From Azoarcus sp. (GTDB lineage: Bacteria > Pseudomonadota > Gammaproteobacteria > Burkholderiales > Rhodocyclaceae), in NCBI GenBank assembly GCA_030604735.1, contig JAUVVG010000028.1, forward strand, positions 1-51,971: DNA of 51,971 nucleotides, written 5' to 3'. Each line of letters starts with the position of its first letter. The stretch's first letter is position 1. A model generated the notes under the pieces. It was not told the DNA's origin. It searched no databases and saw only the letters and a list, made by a program, of their open reading frames with translations. A program made the position numbers and the translations under genes. Of this stretch, positions 7,383 through 18,970 are shown one piece after another.

Positions 7383-8456
7383 TCAGGCTTGCAGCACGCC
7401 CCGGCGAATCTGGTCTCTTTCGATCGACTCGAACAAGGCCTTGAAGTTGCCCTCGCCAAAACCTTCGTCTCCCGTGCGCTGGATGAACTCGAAGAACACC
7501 GGACCCAGCAATGTCCCGGAGAAGATCTGCAACAACAGCCTCGGCTTCTCGCCCTCTGTGTTGCCGTCCAGCAGAATGCCACGCGCCTGCAGTGCCTCGA
7601 CCGGCTGACCATGTCCGGGCAGACGGGTCTCCAGCATTTCGTAGTAGGTCGCGGGCGGCGCGGTCATGAACGGCAGGCCGGCTCGCTTCAGGCCATCCCA
7701 CGAGGCCAGGATGTCATCGGTGTAGAGCGCGATGTGCTGGATGCCCTCGCCGTTGAACTGCATCAGGAACTCCTCGATCTGGCCGGTCTTTCCCGAGGCC
7801 TCTTCGTTGAGCGGGATGCGTATCCTGCCGTCCGGCGCGGTCATCGCCTTGGAAGTAAGCCCGGTGTACTCGCCCTTGATGTCGAAGTAGCGGACTTCCC
7901 TGAAATTGAAAAGCTTCTCGTAGAAGCCGGCCCAGTAGGCCATGCGCCCGCGATAGACATTGTGGGTGAGGTGATCGATGAACTTCAGGCCGTGCCCGAC
8001 CGGGTGGCGGTCCACCCCGTCCACGAAATGGAAGTCGATGTCATAGATCGACTGTCCATCCTCGAAACGATCGATCAGGTATAACGGCGCCCCGCCAATC
8101 CCCTTGATCGCCGGCAGGCGCAGCTCCATCGGGCCGGTCGGAATATCCACCGGCTGCGCCCCGAGTTCCAGCGCACGCCTGTAAGCGGCCTGCGCATCCC
8201 TGACCCGAAAACCCATGCCGCAAGCCGAGGGCCCATGCTCTGCAGCGAAGTAATAGGCCAGGCTACGGGGTTCGTAGTTGACGATGAAATTGATCCCGCC
8301 CTGGCGAAACAAGCTCACGTCCTTGGAGCGATGTCGCGCCACCAACGTGAAGCCGAGCCTCTCGAACACCGGTTCGAGCACGTTCGGGGTCGGCGAGGCG
8401 AACTCGACGAACTCGAAGCCCATCAAGCCCATCGGATTCTCGAATAAGTCGGCCAT
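7383..8456 (-). CDS. hpd: 4-Hydroxyphenylpyruvate dioxygenase
   Basis: 357 residues from ATG 8456, preceded by a strong ribosome site (AGGAGGA). The Fe(II) ligands of the family are visible: His162 in FIDHLTHNV, His241 in [11 protein letters not shown] and Glu323 in VFFEFIQR. The N-terminal vicinal-oxygen-chelate half starts [11 protein letters not shown]. The enzyme converts 4-hydroxyphenylpyruvate to homogentisate with O2 in tyrosine breakdown. No homogentisate dioxygenase or other tyrosine genes are nearby, so it is a single-gene unit here, possibly feeding homogentisate to a pathway encoded elsewhere or to pigment. An upstream in-frame start (8477) is less likely. Confidence 0.95.
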   Translation of the reverse strand: MADLFENPMGLMGFEFVEFASPTPNVLEPVFERLGFTLVARHRSKDVSLFRQGGINFIVNYEPRSLAYYFAAEHGPSACGMGFRVRDAQAAYRRALELGAQPVDIPTGPMELRLPAIKGIGGAPLYLIDRFEDGQSIYDIDFHFVDGVDRHPVGHGLKFIDHLTHNVYRGRMAYWAGFYEKLFNFREVRYFDIKGEYTGLTSKAMTAPDGRIRIPLNEEASGKTGQIEEFLMQFNGEGIQHIALYTDDILASWDGLKRAGLPFMTAPPATYYEMLETRLPGHGQPVEALQARGILLDGNTEGEKPRLLLQIFSGTLLGPVFFEFIQRTGDEGFGEGNFKALFESIERDQIRRGVLQA

Positions 8457-8626
8457 GCTCTCCTCCTGCCACGACATCCTCTCGTATGTCGGCTCGATCC
8501 GCAGCCGCAGCGACGATCGGGCGCCGCTGATTGCATTCTAGAGCTTATACGGTAACCTGAGCGACCGCTCCTTCCGCTTTCGGGCCGCAGATCGCAGGAT
8601 CGCAGCCGGCACAGAAGTCCAGACAA

Positions 8627-10366
8627 ATGGTTTCGACCGATCACAAGCTGACCGAACGATTGCTGCCCTTCCTGTCCTGGCGACGGAAGTGGCGCGAGCA
8701 TGGCATCCGCGGAGACGTCGTCGCCGGGGTCACGGTGGCGCTGGTGATGATCCCGCAGGCGCTCGCCTACGCCCAGCTCGCCTCGCTACCCCCCTACATC
8801 GGCTTGTATGCCTGCGTGCTGCCGGCAATCGTTGCGGCACTGTTCGGCTCCTGCGCGCAATTGTCCACCGGCCCGGTTGCACTGACTGCGCTCCTGACCG
8901 GCGCCAGCCTGATGCCATTTGCCCGGCCCGACACACCGGAATTCCTGACCCTGGCCATCCTGCTCGCGCTGATGTCGGGACTGGTGCAGCTTGGCCTGGG
9001 GGCGCTCAGGCTGGGCTGGTTGCTCAACCTGCTGTCGCGCTCGGTCATGACCGGCTTCATCAACGCGGCCGCGTTGCTGATCTGCCTGTCGCAGATTCCG
9101 TCACTGCTGGGACTGGGCATGGAGCGCAGCGATCATTTTTTGATCGACTTCTGGCATCTGGTCGCCAAACTCGGCTCGGCCAACCCGTGGTCCCTGCTCT
9201 TCGGCCTGGGCTCGTTCGCCTGTCTGCTGGTACTACGAAGGATCGCACCCAAGCTGCCCGGCGTGCTGCTGGTGGTCGCGGCGGCCACGGTCGTTTCCGC
9301 AATGACCGGCTATGCCGAGCGCGGCGGCGCGGTGATCGGCGAGATCCCGGCCGGACTGCCGCTCCCGTCGCTGCCGGTCATCGACTGGGGCATGGCGCTG
9401 GCACTGCTGCCGGCCGCTTTCATCATCGGGCTGGTCAGCTTCATGGAGGCCACCTCGAGCGCCACACTGATCACCGGGCGGACGGGTGAAAAATGGCAGC
9501 AGAACCAGGAACTGATTGGCCAGGGCATCGCCAAGATCGCGTCGGCCTTCTCCGGCTCGATGCCGGTCAGCGCATCGTTTTCGCGCTCGGCCCTGAACTT
9601 CGCGACCGGCGCCAGGACCGGCCTCTCTTCGTTGATATCGGTCGGTTTCGTGGTGCTGACCCTGCTTTATCTGACGCCGCTTCTATGGCACATGCCCAAC
9701 GCGGCACTTGCCGCCGTGATCCTGCTGGTCGTCTCCAGCCTGCTCGACTTCAAGGCGCTGCGTCGTGCCTGGCAGGCCAGTCGCGACGACGGCATCGCCT
9801 CGGCTGCGACTTTCGTCACCACCCTCGCCTTCGCCCCCAACATCCAGATCGGGATCATGACCGGTCTGCTGCTGTCGCTGTCGCTGATGCTTTATCGCGA
9901 CATGCAACCGCGCACCGTGATGCTCGGGCTGCATCCGGACGGCACCTATCGCGACCTCGAGCGCTTCGGCCTGGAGCATCCGCACCCCAGGCTGGTCGTC
10001 CTGCGCTTCGACAGTCCGCTCACGTTCGTCACTTCCGAGGCTTTCGAGAAGGCAGCGCTCGAAGCGGTACAAGCCCAGCCCAACGTCGCCATGCTGATGG
10101 TGTCGGGCACCGGCATCAACGCGATCGACGCAAGCGGACTGCACGCCATTTCCAGCCTGCAGGAGCGCTTGCGCACAGAAGGGCGCACCCTGGCCTTTTG
10201 CGGCCTGAAGAAACAGATCATCGACCCGATGGAACGCACCGGCCTGTGGGAGCGCCTCAAGCCGCATGCGCATTACCGCACCGTGGGGCATGCGCTGGAT
10301 GTCGTCCTGCCATTGCTCGGCCCGATCCCGGAGCAGCGGGAAGGCGACTCCGAACCGACCGTTTGA
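8627..10366 (+). CDS. SulP-family anion transporter with C-terminal STAS domain
   Basis: 579 residues. Residues about 25-425 are strongly hydrophobic with some 10-14 membrane segments and the SulP signature region near residue 40 (VTVALVMIPQALAYAQLA, PPYIGLYACVLP). GSMPVSASFSRSALNF near 310 is also characteristic. The soluble STAS domain covers about 450-560 and contains GINAIDASGLHAISSL, with the serine that resembles the anti-sigma antagonist phosphosite. The family carries sulfate, bicarbonate or C4-dicarboxylates; no neighbouring cys genes or carbonic anhydrase identify the substrate. It is divergent from hpd with 170 bases between. Confidence 0.88.
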   Translation: MVSTDHKLTERLLPFLSWRRKWREHGIRGDVVAGVTVALVMIPQALAYAQLASLPPYIGLYACVLPAIVAALFGSCAQLSTGPVALTALLTGASLMPFARPDTPEFLTLAILLALMSGLVQLGLGALRLGWLLNLLSRSVMTGFINAAALLICLSQIPSLLGLGMERSDHFLIDFWHLVAKLGSANPWSLLFGLGSFACLLVLRRIAPKLPGVLLVVAAATVVSAMTGYAERGGAVIGEIPAGLPLPSLPVIDWGMALALLPAAFIIGLVSFMEATSSATLITGRTGEKWQQNQELIGQGIAKIASAFSGSMPVSASFSRSALNFATGARTGLSSLISVGFVVLTLLYLTPLLWHMPNAALAAVILLVVSSLLDFKALRRAWQASRDDGIASAATFVTTLAFAPNIQIGIMTGLLLSLSLMLYRDMQPRTVMLGLHPDGTYRDLERFGLEHPHPRLVVLRFDSPLTFVTSEAFEKAALEAVQAQPNVAMLMVSGTGINAIDASGLHAISSLQERLRTEGRTLAFCGLKKQIIDPMERTGLWERLKPHAHYRTVGHALDVVLPLLGPIPEQREGDSEPTV

Positions 10367-10378
10367 CTGCTGATTTTC

Positions 10379-10407
10379 TTGACTAATATCGACCGAATCT
10401 GCAAAAT
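10379..10407 (+). promoter_or_regulatory. Promoter for rplU-rpmA
   Basis: TTGACT (10379-10384) and CAAAAT (10402-10407) lie 17 bases apart, about 40 bases before the rplU start. Positioned as expected for a ribosomal-protein operon promoter. Confidence 0.6.
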
Positions 10408-10446
10408 GCTCGATTCTTTGCAAAACCCATCAACTGGAGTTACACC

Positions 10447-10758
10447 ATGTACGCGGTGATAAAAACCGGTGGCAAGCAGTATCGCGTTGCCGCTGGCCAA
10501 AAGATCAAGGTAGAACAGATACCGGCCGACGTGGGCTCCGAAATCACTCTCGACCAGGTTTTGATGGTCGGTGAAGGCGAGTCGGTTCAGATCGGCACGC
10601 CAGTGGTCTCGGGCGCCGCAGTCAAGGCCACCGTGGTTTCCCACGGTCGTCACGACAAGGTCAAGATTTTCAAGATGCGCCGGCGCAAGCACTACCAGAA
10701 GCACCAGGGCCATCGTCAGAACTACACCGAAATTCGCATCGAAGCGATTTCGGCCTGA
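10447..10758 (+). CDS. rplU: 50S ribosomal protein L21
   Basis: 103 residues opening [20 protein letters not shown], the diagnostic L21 N-terminus, and ending in the basic [17 protein letters not shown] stretch followed by [11 protein letters not shown]21 binds 23S rRNA in the large subunit. GGAG lies 6 bases before the ATG. rpmA follows after 18 bases, the near-universal bacterial pair. Confidence 0.98.
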   Translation: MYAVIKTGGKQYRVAAGQKIKVEQIPADVGSEITLDQVLMVGEGESVQIGTPVVSGAAVKATVVSHGRHDKVKIFKMRRRKHYQKHQGHRQNYTEIRIEAISA

Positions 10759-10776
10759 AGCAGGAGGTAATGCGTC

Positions 10777-11040
10777 ATGGCACACAAGAAAGCCGGCGGC
10801 AGTTCCCGTAACGGTCGCGACTCAGAATCAAAACGACTCGGCGTCAAGCGCTATGGTGGCCAGGCCGTCGTGGCGGGCAACATCATCGTCCGCCAGCGCG
10901 GCACCGAATACCACCCGGGTGACAACGTCGGTATGGGCAAGGATCACACCCTGTTCGCACTGACCAACGGCACCGTCCAGTTCTCGGTCAAGGGTCCCAC
11001 CAGGCGTCGTACCGTCACGATCGTGCCCGAAGCGGCCTGA
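10777..11040 (+). CDS. rpmA: 50S ribosomal protein L27
   Basis: 87 residues starting [20 protein letters not shown], the conserved L27 N-terminal arm that reaches the peptidyl-transferase centre, then [26 protein letters not shown] lies about 9 bases upstream. The N-terminus is the direct type, without the cleavable extension known in Firmicutes. A strong terminator follows. Confidence 0.98.
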   Translation: MAHKKAGGSSRNGRDSESKRLGVKRYGGQAVVAGNIIVRQRGTEYHPGDNVGMGKDHTLFALTNGTVQFSVKGPTRRRTVTIVPEAA

Positions 11041-11058
11041 TCGTCGGCATCCGACCTG

Positions 11059-12320
<1,262 letters not shown>

Positions 12321-12325
12321 ATGCC

Positions 12326-13441
12326 ATGAGAGAAAAAGTGCGCTCGGCGCGCTGCCTGGTCGTGAAGGTCGGCAGTGCGCTCGTCACGAACAACGGTACC
12401 GGCCTGGACAAGGCCGCACTGGCCGACTGGGCCCGCCAGATCGCCGCGCTGCGCGCGGCCGGCAAACAAGTCGCGCTGGTCTCCTCCGGCGCGATCGCAG
12501 CCGGCATGCAACGCCTGGGCTGGGCCCGGCGTCCGCACGAGATGAACAAGCTCCAGGCCGCGGCGGCGGTCGGTCAGATGGGCTTGGTCCAGGCCTACGA
12601 AGAAGCCTTCTCCCAGTACGGGCTGCATACCGCTCAAATCCTGCTGACCCATGAGGACCTCGCCGACCGGGAACGCTACCTGAACGCCCGCTCGACCCTG
12701 ACCACCCTGCTCGACCTCGGGGTGGTGCCCATCATCAACGAGAATGACACCATCGTCACCGACGAGATCAAGTTCGGCGACAACGACACCCTCGGCGCGC
12801 TGGTCGCCAATCTGGTCGAAGCCGACGCGCTGATCATCCTGACCGACCAGAAGGGCCTGTACACCGCCGACCCGCGCCGGGATCCATCCGCGACCCTGAT
12901 CTCGGAAGGCCAGGCCGAAGACAAGGCCTACGAGGCGATGGCCGGCGGTGCCGGCAGCGGCATCAGCCGTGGCGGCATGATCACCAAGGTCCGGGCTGCG
13001 CGCCGCGCCGCGCGCAGCGGCGCCCACACCTGCATCGCCAGCGGACACGAGCCCGACGTCTTGATCCGGCTCGCCAGCGCCGAACCACTGGGCACGTTGC
13101 TGTACGCCACCAGCACCCGCCTGGCCGCGCGCAAGCAATGGCTGGCCGACCACCTGCAACTGGCCGGCAGCCTGATCCTGGACGACGGCGCCTTGACCGC
13201 ACTGCGCAGCGGTCGCAGCCTGCTGCCGGTGGGCGTGGTCGAAGTCCAGGGCGAATTCGAGCGCGGTGCGGTGGTCGCCTGTCGCACGCTGGGCGGCGAC
13301 GAGATCGCGCGCGGCCTGGTCAACTACTCGAGTTCGGAATGCCGGCGTATCGCGCGCAAGCCCAGCCAGCAGATCGAGGCAATTCTGGGCTACATGGATC
13401 AACCCGAAATGATCCACCGCGACAACATGATCGCCACCTGA
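12326..13441 (+). CDS. proB: Glutamate 5-kinase
   Basis: 371 residues: an amino-acid kinase domain ([13 protein letters not shown] near the N-terminus, [53 protein letters not shown]) and a C-terminal PUA domain from about residue 275 ([20 protein letters not shown] to ARGLVNYSS). It phosphorylates glutamate in the first step of proline synthesis and is normally feedback-inhibited by proline. It appears co-transcribed with obgE (5-base gap). Confidence 0.97.
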   Translation: MREKVRSARCLVVKVGSALVTNNGTGLDKAALADWARQIAALRAAGKQVALVSSGAIAAGMQRLGWARRPHEMNKLQAAAAVGQMGLVQAYEEAFSQYGLHTAQILLTHEDLADRERYLNARSTLTTLLDLGVVPIINENDTIVTDEIKFGDNDTLGALVANLVEADALIILTDQKGLYTADPRRDPSATLISEGQAEDKAYEAMAGGAGSGISRGGMITKVRAARRAARSGAHTCIASGHEPDVLIRLASAEPLGTLLYATSTRLAARKQWLADHLQLAGSLILDDGALTALRSGRSLLPVGVVEVQGEFERGAVVACRTLGGDEIARGLVNYSSSECRRIARKPSQQIEAILGYMDQPEMIHRDNMIAT

Positions 13442-13501
13442 TACCGCTTGCCCGGACAGACCATCCGTCATGACTTTCCGCGAGGATCTTGAACCCATCG
13501 G

Positions 13502-14248
13502 ATGAACAGCTCACAAGATCACGTTCTGATCGTCGATGACGATCGCGAGATACGCTCCCTGCTGGCCGACTACCTGACCAAGCAGGGCTTGCGCTGCACC
13601 ACCGCGGCCAACGGGCGCGAGATGAAGGACGCGCTCGAACGCCACCAGGTGGACCTGATCGTGCTCGACATCATGATGCCGGGCGAGGACGGCCTCACGC
13701 TGTGTCGCAACCTGCGCGGCAGCGAACACCGTCATGCAGCGACGCCGGTGCTGATGTTGACCGCGCGTGGCGACGACATGGACCGCATCCTAGGCCTGGA
13801 GATGGGCGCGGACGACTATCTGGCCAAGCCCTTCGTCCCGCGCGAACTGCTCGCCCGGGTGCGCGCCGTGCTGCGCCGTACCCGGGCGCTGCCGCCCAAT
13901 CTGGACACCGGCGAGGCGCAGGATGTGCGCGAATATCGCTTCTCGGGGTGGCGACTGGACACCGTCGCACGCCATCTGATCGCACCGGACGGCATGGTCG
14001 TCCCGCTGTCCGGCGCCGAGTATCGGCTGCTGTGCGTCTTTCTCTCCCACCCGCAGCGCGTGCTCAGCCGCGACCAGTTGATGGAGCTGACCCGGGGGCG
14101 CGAAGCCGATGTGTTCGACCGCTCGATCGACCTGATGGTCAGCCGGGTTCGCCAGCGGCTGAACGAGAACGCCCGCGACCCGAGCATCATCAAGACCGTC
14201 CGCAACGGTGGCTATGTGCTCGCCAGCACGGTAGACACGGTCCCCTGA
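13502..14248 (+). CDS. ompR: OmpR-family response regulator
   Basis: 248 residues. Receiver domain (about 6-125) has the acidic pocket VDDD at 11-14, the phospho-acceptor Asp56 in LIVLDIMMPGEDG, and Lys109 in YLAKPF. The OmpR-type winged-helix domain (about 145-245) ends RNGGYVLAS, with DVFDRSIDLMVSRVRQRL in the recognition region. The following kinase gene starts within its stop (ATGA-type overlap), so the two are a pair. The ompR/envZ name is by overall similarity; the regulated genes are not shown by context. Confidence 0.85.
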   Translation: MNSSQDHVLIVDDDREIRSLLADYLTKQGLRCTTAANGREMKDALERHQVDLIVLDIMMPGEDGLTLCRNLRGSEHRHAATPVLMLTARGDDMDRILGLEMGADDYLAKPFVPRELLARVRAVLRRTRALPPNLDTGEAQDVREYRFSGWRLDTVARHLIAPDGMVVPLSGAEYRLLCVFLSHPQRVLSRDQLMELTRGREADVFDRSIDLMVSRVRQRLNENARDPSIIKTVRNGGYVLASTVDTVP

Positions 14249-15600
14249 TGGGCATGCGCCTGCCTCTCGCGCCCCGCACGCTTTTCGCGCGCCTGATGCT
14301 GATCTGGCTGATCGGCATCAGCGCGGTGCTGGCGGTGAGCTTCGCGCTCTTCCTCGGCGAGCGTGACCGCTTCGACCGCGGCGTGCTCTTCGAGGGCGTC
14401 GCGCGCGAGATAGCCGCTTCTATCGACATCATCGACCAGCTCTCGCCCGGCGAGCGCGAGCGATGGATAGAGACCATGGGGCGCCGTCGGCTGCGGCCCA
14501 GCTTGTCCGCCCCCCCGGCCGAGGCCCGCCCCCTTCCGGACCGGTTCGAGCTGGTCCAGGCGCTGACCCAGGCGCTCCCGGAACGCGAGGTAACGGTCCT
14601 CGCTCTGCCGCCGCGGGGCGAGGAGCGCCCCCACCATGCGCGCTTGATCGCTTTCGTGCGGCTCTCGGACGGCTCGCCACTGACCATCAGGTTGCAACTC
14701 CCTCCGCTCGCCCCCTCCTCCAGCGCCGCCAGCCCGACCCCGCTGCCACGGGTGTTGGCGGCGCTGGCGGCCCTGATTCTCGGCGTCACCCTGCTGACCT
14801 GGCTTGCCGTGCGGATCGCGACCCGGCCGCTGTCCCGTCTTGCCGAAGCGGCCAAGGCCATCGGCGAGGATCCAGATCGCCCACCCATGACCGCCGAAGG
14901 CCCGACCGAAGTCGCCCAGGCCGCTTCGGCCTTCAACCAGATGCAGCGGCGGATCCGCGAGCATGTCAGCGAACGCACCCGAATCCTGGCCGCGATCACC
15001 CACGATTTGCGCACCCCGATCACGCGTTTGCGGCTGCGCGCCGAGCAAGTCGAGGACGAGTCGCTACGGGGCCGGATACAGTCCGACCTCGACGCGATGC
15101 AGGCACTGGCCAACGAGGGCATGGATTTCGCGCGCAGCCTGGGCGCACCGCTGCAGATCGGCATGGTCGATCTCGATGCGCTGCTCGAGGCGCTGGTCGC
15201 GGACGCACAGGACATGGGTTGGCCGGTCGCATTGCGAGGCCGGGCCAACGCGCCGTGCCTGGGCGATGCGGTGGCATTGAAGCGGTCGCTGTGGAATCTG
15301 GTCGATAACGGCATCAAGTTCGGCGAACGGGTCGAGATCGAGGTCACTCCCCAGGACGACGCGATGCTGGTCCGCATCCATGACCAAGGGCCCGGCCTGG
15401 ACGAAGCCGAACTCAACAAGGTGTTCGAACCCTTCTACCGGACCGAGGCGTCGCGCAACCGCGAGACCGGCGGCACCGGCCTCGGCCTGGCCATCGCCCG
15501 CAATCTGATGCGCGCGCAAGGTGGCGAGGTCAGCCTGAGGAATGACCCGGCCGGCGGTCTGATCGCCGAAGTCAGGATCAAGAGCAGAGCGGGTCACTGA
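14248..15600 (+). CDS. envZ: EnvZ-like sensor histidine kinase
   Basis: 450 residues from ATG 14248, which overlaps the regulator stop by one base. Two membrane helices (about 12-37 and 168-188) flank a periplasmic domain of about 130 residues. A HAMP domain covers about 189-240, the phosphorylated His252 is in AAITHDLRTPITRLRLRAE, and the ATPase has LVDNGIKFG (N box), HDQGPGLDEAE (G1), VFEPFYR (F) and GGTGLGLAIARNL (G2). It senses an envelope signal and phosphorylates the adjacent regulator. Length equals E. coli EnvZ, but the periplasmic part is proline/arginine-rich and not obviously homologous. Confidence 0.87.
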   Translation: MGMRLPLAPRTLFARLMLIWLIGISAVLAVSFALFLGERDRFDRGVLFEGVAREIAASIDIIDQLSPGERERWIETMGRRRLRPSLSAPPAEARPLPDRFELVQALTQALPEREVTVLALPPRGEERPHHARLIAFVRLSDGSPLTIRLQLPPLAPSSSAASPTPLPRVLAALAALILGVTLLTWLAVRIATRPLSRLAEAAKAIGEDPDRPPMTAEGPTEVAQAASAFNQMQRRIREHVSERTRILAAITHDLRTPITRLRLRAEQVEDESLRGRIQSDLDAMQALANEGMDFARSLGAPLQIGMVDLDALLEALVADAQDMGWPVALRGRANAPCLGDAVALKRSLWNLVDNGIKFGERVEIEVTPQDDAMLVRIHDQGPGLDEAELNKVFEPFYRTEASRNRETGGTGLGLAIARNLMRAQGGEVSLRNDPAGGLIAEVRIKSRAGH

Positions 15601-15671
15601 CGACCGGATGGCCGGCACCGCGTCTCCGGCTTACGCACCGTTCATCGCGCCTGAAGGCCGTCAGCGCCCGA

Positions 15672-17243
15672 TCATGGACCCGGCCCGGGGCGGCAGCGGG
15701 CGGCCAACGCCTGGAACCCCCGCACCTGTGCCTCCACCCACGGCGGGCGATGGCCGAGTTCGTCGGCGAGGATCTCCGCGACCCCTTGTGCGACCCGGCT
15801 GGCGGCATCGGCATCGAGAGACAGCAGTCGATAGCGCCTGGCCAGCACGTCCTCCACGGTTCGGGCCATCTCGTACCTCACCGGATGCCTGACGCCGGCT
15901 TCGGTCAGCCGCGGGTCGTCCAACAGGACACGGTCAGCGCCGGGCAATCCGGCGAGCTCGGCCGGCATCACCCCGCCCGATGCCCAGCCCGTCGCGCCCA
16001 GTTCCGCACCATGCAGGCGCAGTTCGGCGGTGACGCAAGGGCGGCGGGGCAAGTGCCCATGCGCTTCGGCCGTGTCGAGGGTCTCCTCGGCCATCCTGCG
16101 ATAAGTGGTCCATTTCCCGCCAGTGACGGTAATCAAGCCGGCCGGCGAAACCTCGATCAGATGCTCGCGAGACAACTTGCCGGTATCCACCTTGTGGTCG
16201 GCATCGATCAGCGGTCGCAATCCGACAAACAGGCTCAAGACATCTGCTCGCGACGGCGGCTCCTCGAGATAGCGGGCGGCCGTGGCGAGGATGAAATCCA
16301 CCTCGCCTTCCAGCGGCTCCGGTTCTAGCGGGCAATCCTGACGAACCGTATCGGTGGTACCGATCAGCACCTTGTCGCGCCACGGAATCAGGAACAGCAC
16401 CCGCCCGTCCGGCGTTTCCGGCACGAGCATGGCTGTGGCGCCCGGCAGAAAGCGGCGATCGACGACGAGATGCACGCCCTGGCTGGGACGCATCAAGGCT
16501 GACAGGGTCGGTCGTTCGAAACGACGCAAGGTATCGGCCCACACCCCGGTCGCATTGATCACGCTGCGGGCGGAGAGGTCCATTACGCGCCCGCTCTCGC
16601 GATCGCGCGCCCGCACACCGACGACGCGGTGGTTTTCGAATCGCAGCGCCTCGACCGCGGCGTAGTTGAGGGCGACGCCGCCGTGCGCGAAGAGGCTCCG
16701 CATCAGGCTGATCGCGAGGCGCGCGTCATCGAACTGGGCGTCCGAAAAGGCCAGACCGCCGCGCAGCCCCTCCGGCTCCAGGGACGGCAACGCCGCCAGT
16801 GTTGCAGCGCGATCGAGCACCCTGCACGATTCGATTCCGAACCGTCCGGCCAGCATGTCGTACAGCGTCAGTCCGGCGGCGAAGCGGACCTTGTCCATCC
16901 AGCGATAGGCCGGCACCACCAGGCGCAACGGATGGACCAGGTGCGGCGCGTTGACCAGCAGGCGAGAGCGTTCGATCAAGGCCTCACGTACCAACGACAG
17001 ATCGCCCTGCGCCAGATAGCGGACACCACCGTGAATCAGCTTGGTCGAGCGGGAACTGGTCCCTTTCGCGAAATCATGCGCCTCGAGCAACAGGACCGAA
17101 TGCCCCCGCGCCGCGGCATCCACCGCACAGCCGAGTCCGGTCGCCCCGCCACCGACGACGATGACGTCCCACTGCGGCGTCGCATCCACGCGCCGCGCGA
17201 GCTCGTCCCTATCCAGCCGGCCGGGGCATGCCCGTGCGATCAT
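15672..17243 (-). CDS. glpD: Aerobic glycerol-3-phosphate dehydrogenase
   Basis: 523 residues. The N-terminal FAD Rossmann motif is DVIVVGGGATGLGCAVDAAARG near residue 26, with TSSRSTKLIHGGVRYL after it and GGKWTTYRRMAEETLD near 370, all typical of GlpD. It oxidises sn-glycerol 3-phosphate to dihydroxyacetone phosphate and reduces quinone at the inner membrane. It lies 27 bases after glpK, giving a glpK-glpD unit; neither glpF nor glpR is adjacent. The start at 17243 has only a weak ribosome site. Confidence 0.95.
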   Translation of the reverse strand: MIARACPGRLDRDELARRVDATPQWDVIVVGGGATGLGCAVDAAARGHSVLLLEAHDFAKGTSSRSTKLIHGGVRYLAQGDLSLVREALIERSRLLVNAPHLVHPLRLVVPAYRWMDKVRFAAGLTLYDMLAGRFGIESCRVLDRAATLAALPSLEPEGLRGGLAFSDAQFDDARLAISLMRSLFAHGGVALNYAAVEALRFENHRVVGVRARDRESGRVMDLSARSVINATGVWADTLRRFERPTLSALMRPSQGVHLVVDRRFLPGATAMLVPETPDGRVLFLIPWRDKVLIGTTDTVRQDCPLEPEPLEGEVDFILATAARYLEEPPSRADVLSLFVGLRPLIDADHKVDTGKLSREHLIEVSPAGLITVTGGKWTTYRRMAEETLDTAEAHGHLPRRPCVTAELRLHGAELGATGWASGGVMPAELAGLPGADRVLLDDPRLTEAGVRHPVRYEMARTVEDVLARRYRLLSLDADAASRVAQGVAEILADELGHRPPWVEAQVRGFQALAARCRPGPGP

Positions 17244-17270
17244 GAGGCGTCCGCCCCGGCGACCATGATG

Positions 17271-18764
17271 TCAATCCGCCGGAGCCCAGGCACGGGCGCG
17301 CTCGATCGCGCGGTGCCAGTTCGCGAGCAGATCGGCGCGTCGCTGCGGGTCGATAGCCGGCTCGAAGCGCCGGTCCTCCACCCATTGCGAGGCCAGCTCG
17401 TCGGTACCACGCCAGACTCCGGCGCCCAGTCCTGCCATATAGGCCGCACCGAGCGCGGTGGTCTCCAGCATGCGGGGCCTGACCACCGGCACGCCGAGCA
17501 GGTCGGCCTGGACCTGCATCAGCAAGTCGTTGGCCGCCGCGCCGCCATCGACCCGCAGCTCGGTCAGTTCGGCCGCGCCATCGCGCTTCATCGCGTCGAC
17601 CAGATCGACCGTCTGCAACGCGATCGCCTCCAGCGCCGCCCGCGCGATATGGCCGGCACCGGTGCCACGGGTCAGGCCGATCAGCGTACCCCGGGCATAG
17701 GCATCCCAGTACGGCGCCCCCAGCCCGGTAAAGGCCGGCACCAGCACCACCCCGCCGCTGTCCGGCACCGAAGCGGCCAGCGCCTCGACCTCGTGCGACT
17801 GGCGGATGAGGCCGAGGCCGTCGCGCAACCACTGCACCAGCGCCCCGCCGATGAAGATGCTGCCTTCGAGCGCATAAGTGGTCTCGTCACGATGCTTCCA
17901 GGCGATCGTGGTCAGCAGGCGGTTGGTCGAAGTGACCGCATGCCCGCCGGTATTCATCAGCAGAAAGCAGCCGGTACCGTAGGTATTCTTGGCCATGCCG
18001 GGCGAAAAACAGGCCTGACCAAAAGTCGCAGCCTGTTGATCGCCCGCTATGCCGGCGATCGGCACCGTCGCCCCAAGCCTATCCGCGCGCGTTTCGCCGC
18101 AGACGCCGATGCTGTCCACCACCTGCGGCAGCATTCCGGCTGGAATCCGGAACAAGGCCAGCAGTTCGACATCCCATTTCAGGGAGTGGATGTTGTAAAG
18201 CATCGTCCTGGCTGCATTGCCGGGATCGGTCACATGCGCGACCCCGCCGGTGAGATGCCAGATGAGCCAGGTATCGACGGTGCCGAACAGCAGCTCTCCC
18301 CGTTCGGCACGCGCCCTCGCACCCGGCACGGCATCGAGCAGCCAGGCGAGCTTGGTCGCCGAAAAATAGGCGTCGAGTTCGAGACCCGTGCGGGCGCGTA
18401 TCGTTTCGGCCGCGCCCGCCTCGCGCAGACGGTCGCAATCCGCAGCGGTGCGCCGGTCCTGCCATACGATCGCCGGTGCGATCGGCCGGCCACTCGCCCG
18501 GTCCCACACCACGGTCGTCTCACGCTGATTGGTGATCCCGACCGCGGCCAATTGTCCCGCCTCTATGCCGGCATCGACCAGCGCGTCCCGCGCGCAATCG
18601 AGCTGGGTCTGCAGAATCTCGTCCGGATCATGTTCGACCCAGCCGGGTTTAGGATATTGCTGGGCGAAGGCACGTTGCGACACACCGACCATACGGCCCG
18701 ATTCGTCGAACACGATCGCACGCGAGCTGGTCGTTCCTTGATCCAGTGCGAGCACATGACCCAT
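17271..18764 (-). CDS. glpK: Glycerol kinase
   Basis: 497 residues, usual length. The start [20 protein letters not shown] carries the FGGY phosphate-binding motif; [49 protein letters not shown] and [15 protein letters not shown] are conserved family segments. It phosphorylates glycerol to glycerol 3-phosphate, which GlpD then oxidises. An uptake facilitator must be encoded elsewhere. The upstream region (18765-18970) is shared with the divergent SpoIIAA-like gene. Confidence 0.97.
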   Translation of the reverse strand: MGHVLALDQGTTSSRAIVFDESGRMVGVSQRAFAQQYPKPGWVEHDPDEILQTQLDCARDALVDAGIEAGQLAAVGITNQRETTVVWDRASGRPIAPAIVWQDRRTAADCDRLREAGAAETIRARTGLELDAYFSATKLAWLLDAVPGARARAERGELLFGTVDTWLIWHLTGGVAHVTDPGNAARTMLYNIHSLKWDVELLALFRIPAGMLPQVVDSIGVCGETRADRLGATVPIAGIAGDQQAATFGQACFSPGMAKNTYGTGCFLLMNTGGHAVTSTNRLLTTIAWKHRDETTYALEGSIFIGGALVQWLRDGLGLIRQSHEVEALAASVPDSGGVVLVPAFTGLGAPYWDAYARGTLIGLTRGTGAGHIARAALEAIALQTVDLVDAMKRDGAAELTELRVDGGAAANDLLMQVQADLLGVPVVRPRMLETTALGAAYMAGLGAGVWRGTDELASQWVEDRRFEPAIDPQRRADLLANWHRAIERARAWAPAD

Positions 18765-18906
18765 CGCAGGCTCTCCTCAATCGTTTCCACAAGCCTACCG
18801 CGAAGCGCCGGGTTCAGGTACCCGCTTGCGCGCCACTTTCTTCGGCTCCAGGCTGTGCACCGATAGCCCGCGGAGCCTCACGGCGACGGATCCGATGCCG
18901 TATCGA

Positions 18907-18935
18907 TTGAACCCGGCCACGCCTGCGGATATAGT
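18907..18935 (+). promoter_or_regulatory. Promoter for the SpoIIAA-like gene and sseA
   Basis: TTGAAC (18907-18912) and TATAGT (18930-18935) are separated by 17 bases, a strong sigma-70 match. The start point would be near 18942, giving a leader of about 30 bases that contains GGAGG before the ATG at 18971. Confidence 0.7.
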
Positions 18936-18970
18936 GATTCGCATACCACGACCACGCCCGGAGGCCCAAG

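Noticed and set aside
8457-8626. Divergent promoters between hpd and the SulP gene
   Set aside because: TATACG and TAGAAT boxes occur, but neither has a -35 at suitable spacing, so I did not list them as features.
13702-14247. In-frame upstream extension of the histidine kinase
   Set aside because: It would overlap most of the response-regulator gene in another frame; ATG 14248 at the regulator stop gives a normal-length EnvZ-like protein.
16629-18866. 745-residue plus-strand open frame
   Set aside because: Antisense of glpD and glpK; composition is the usual GC-rich shadow and both glycerol genes have clear motifs.
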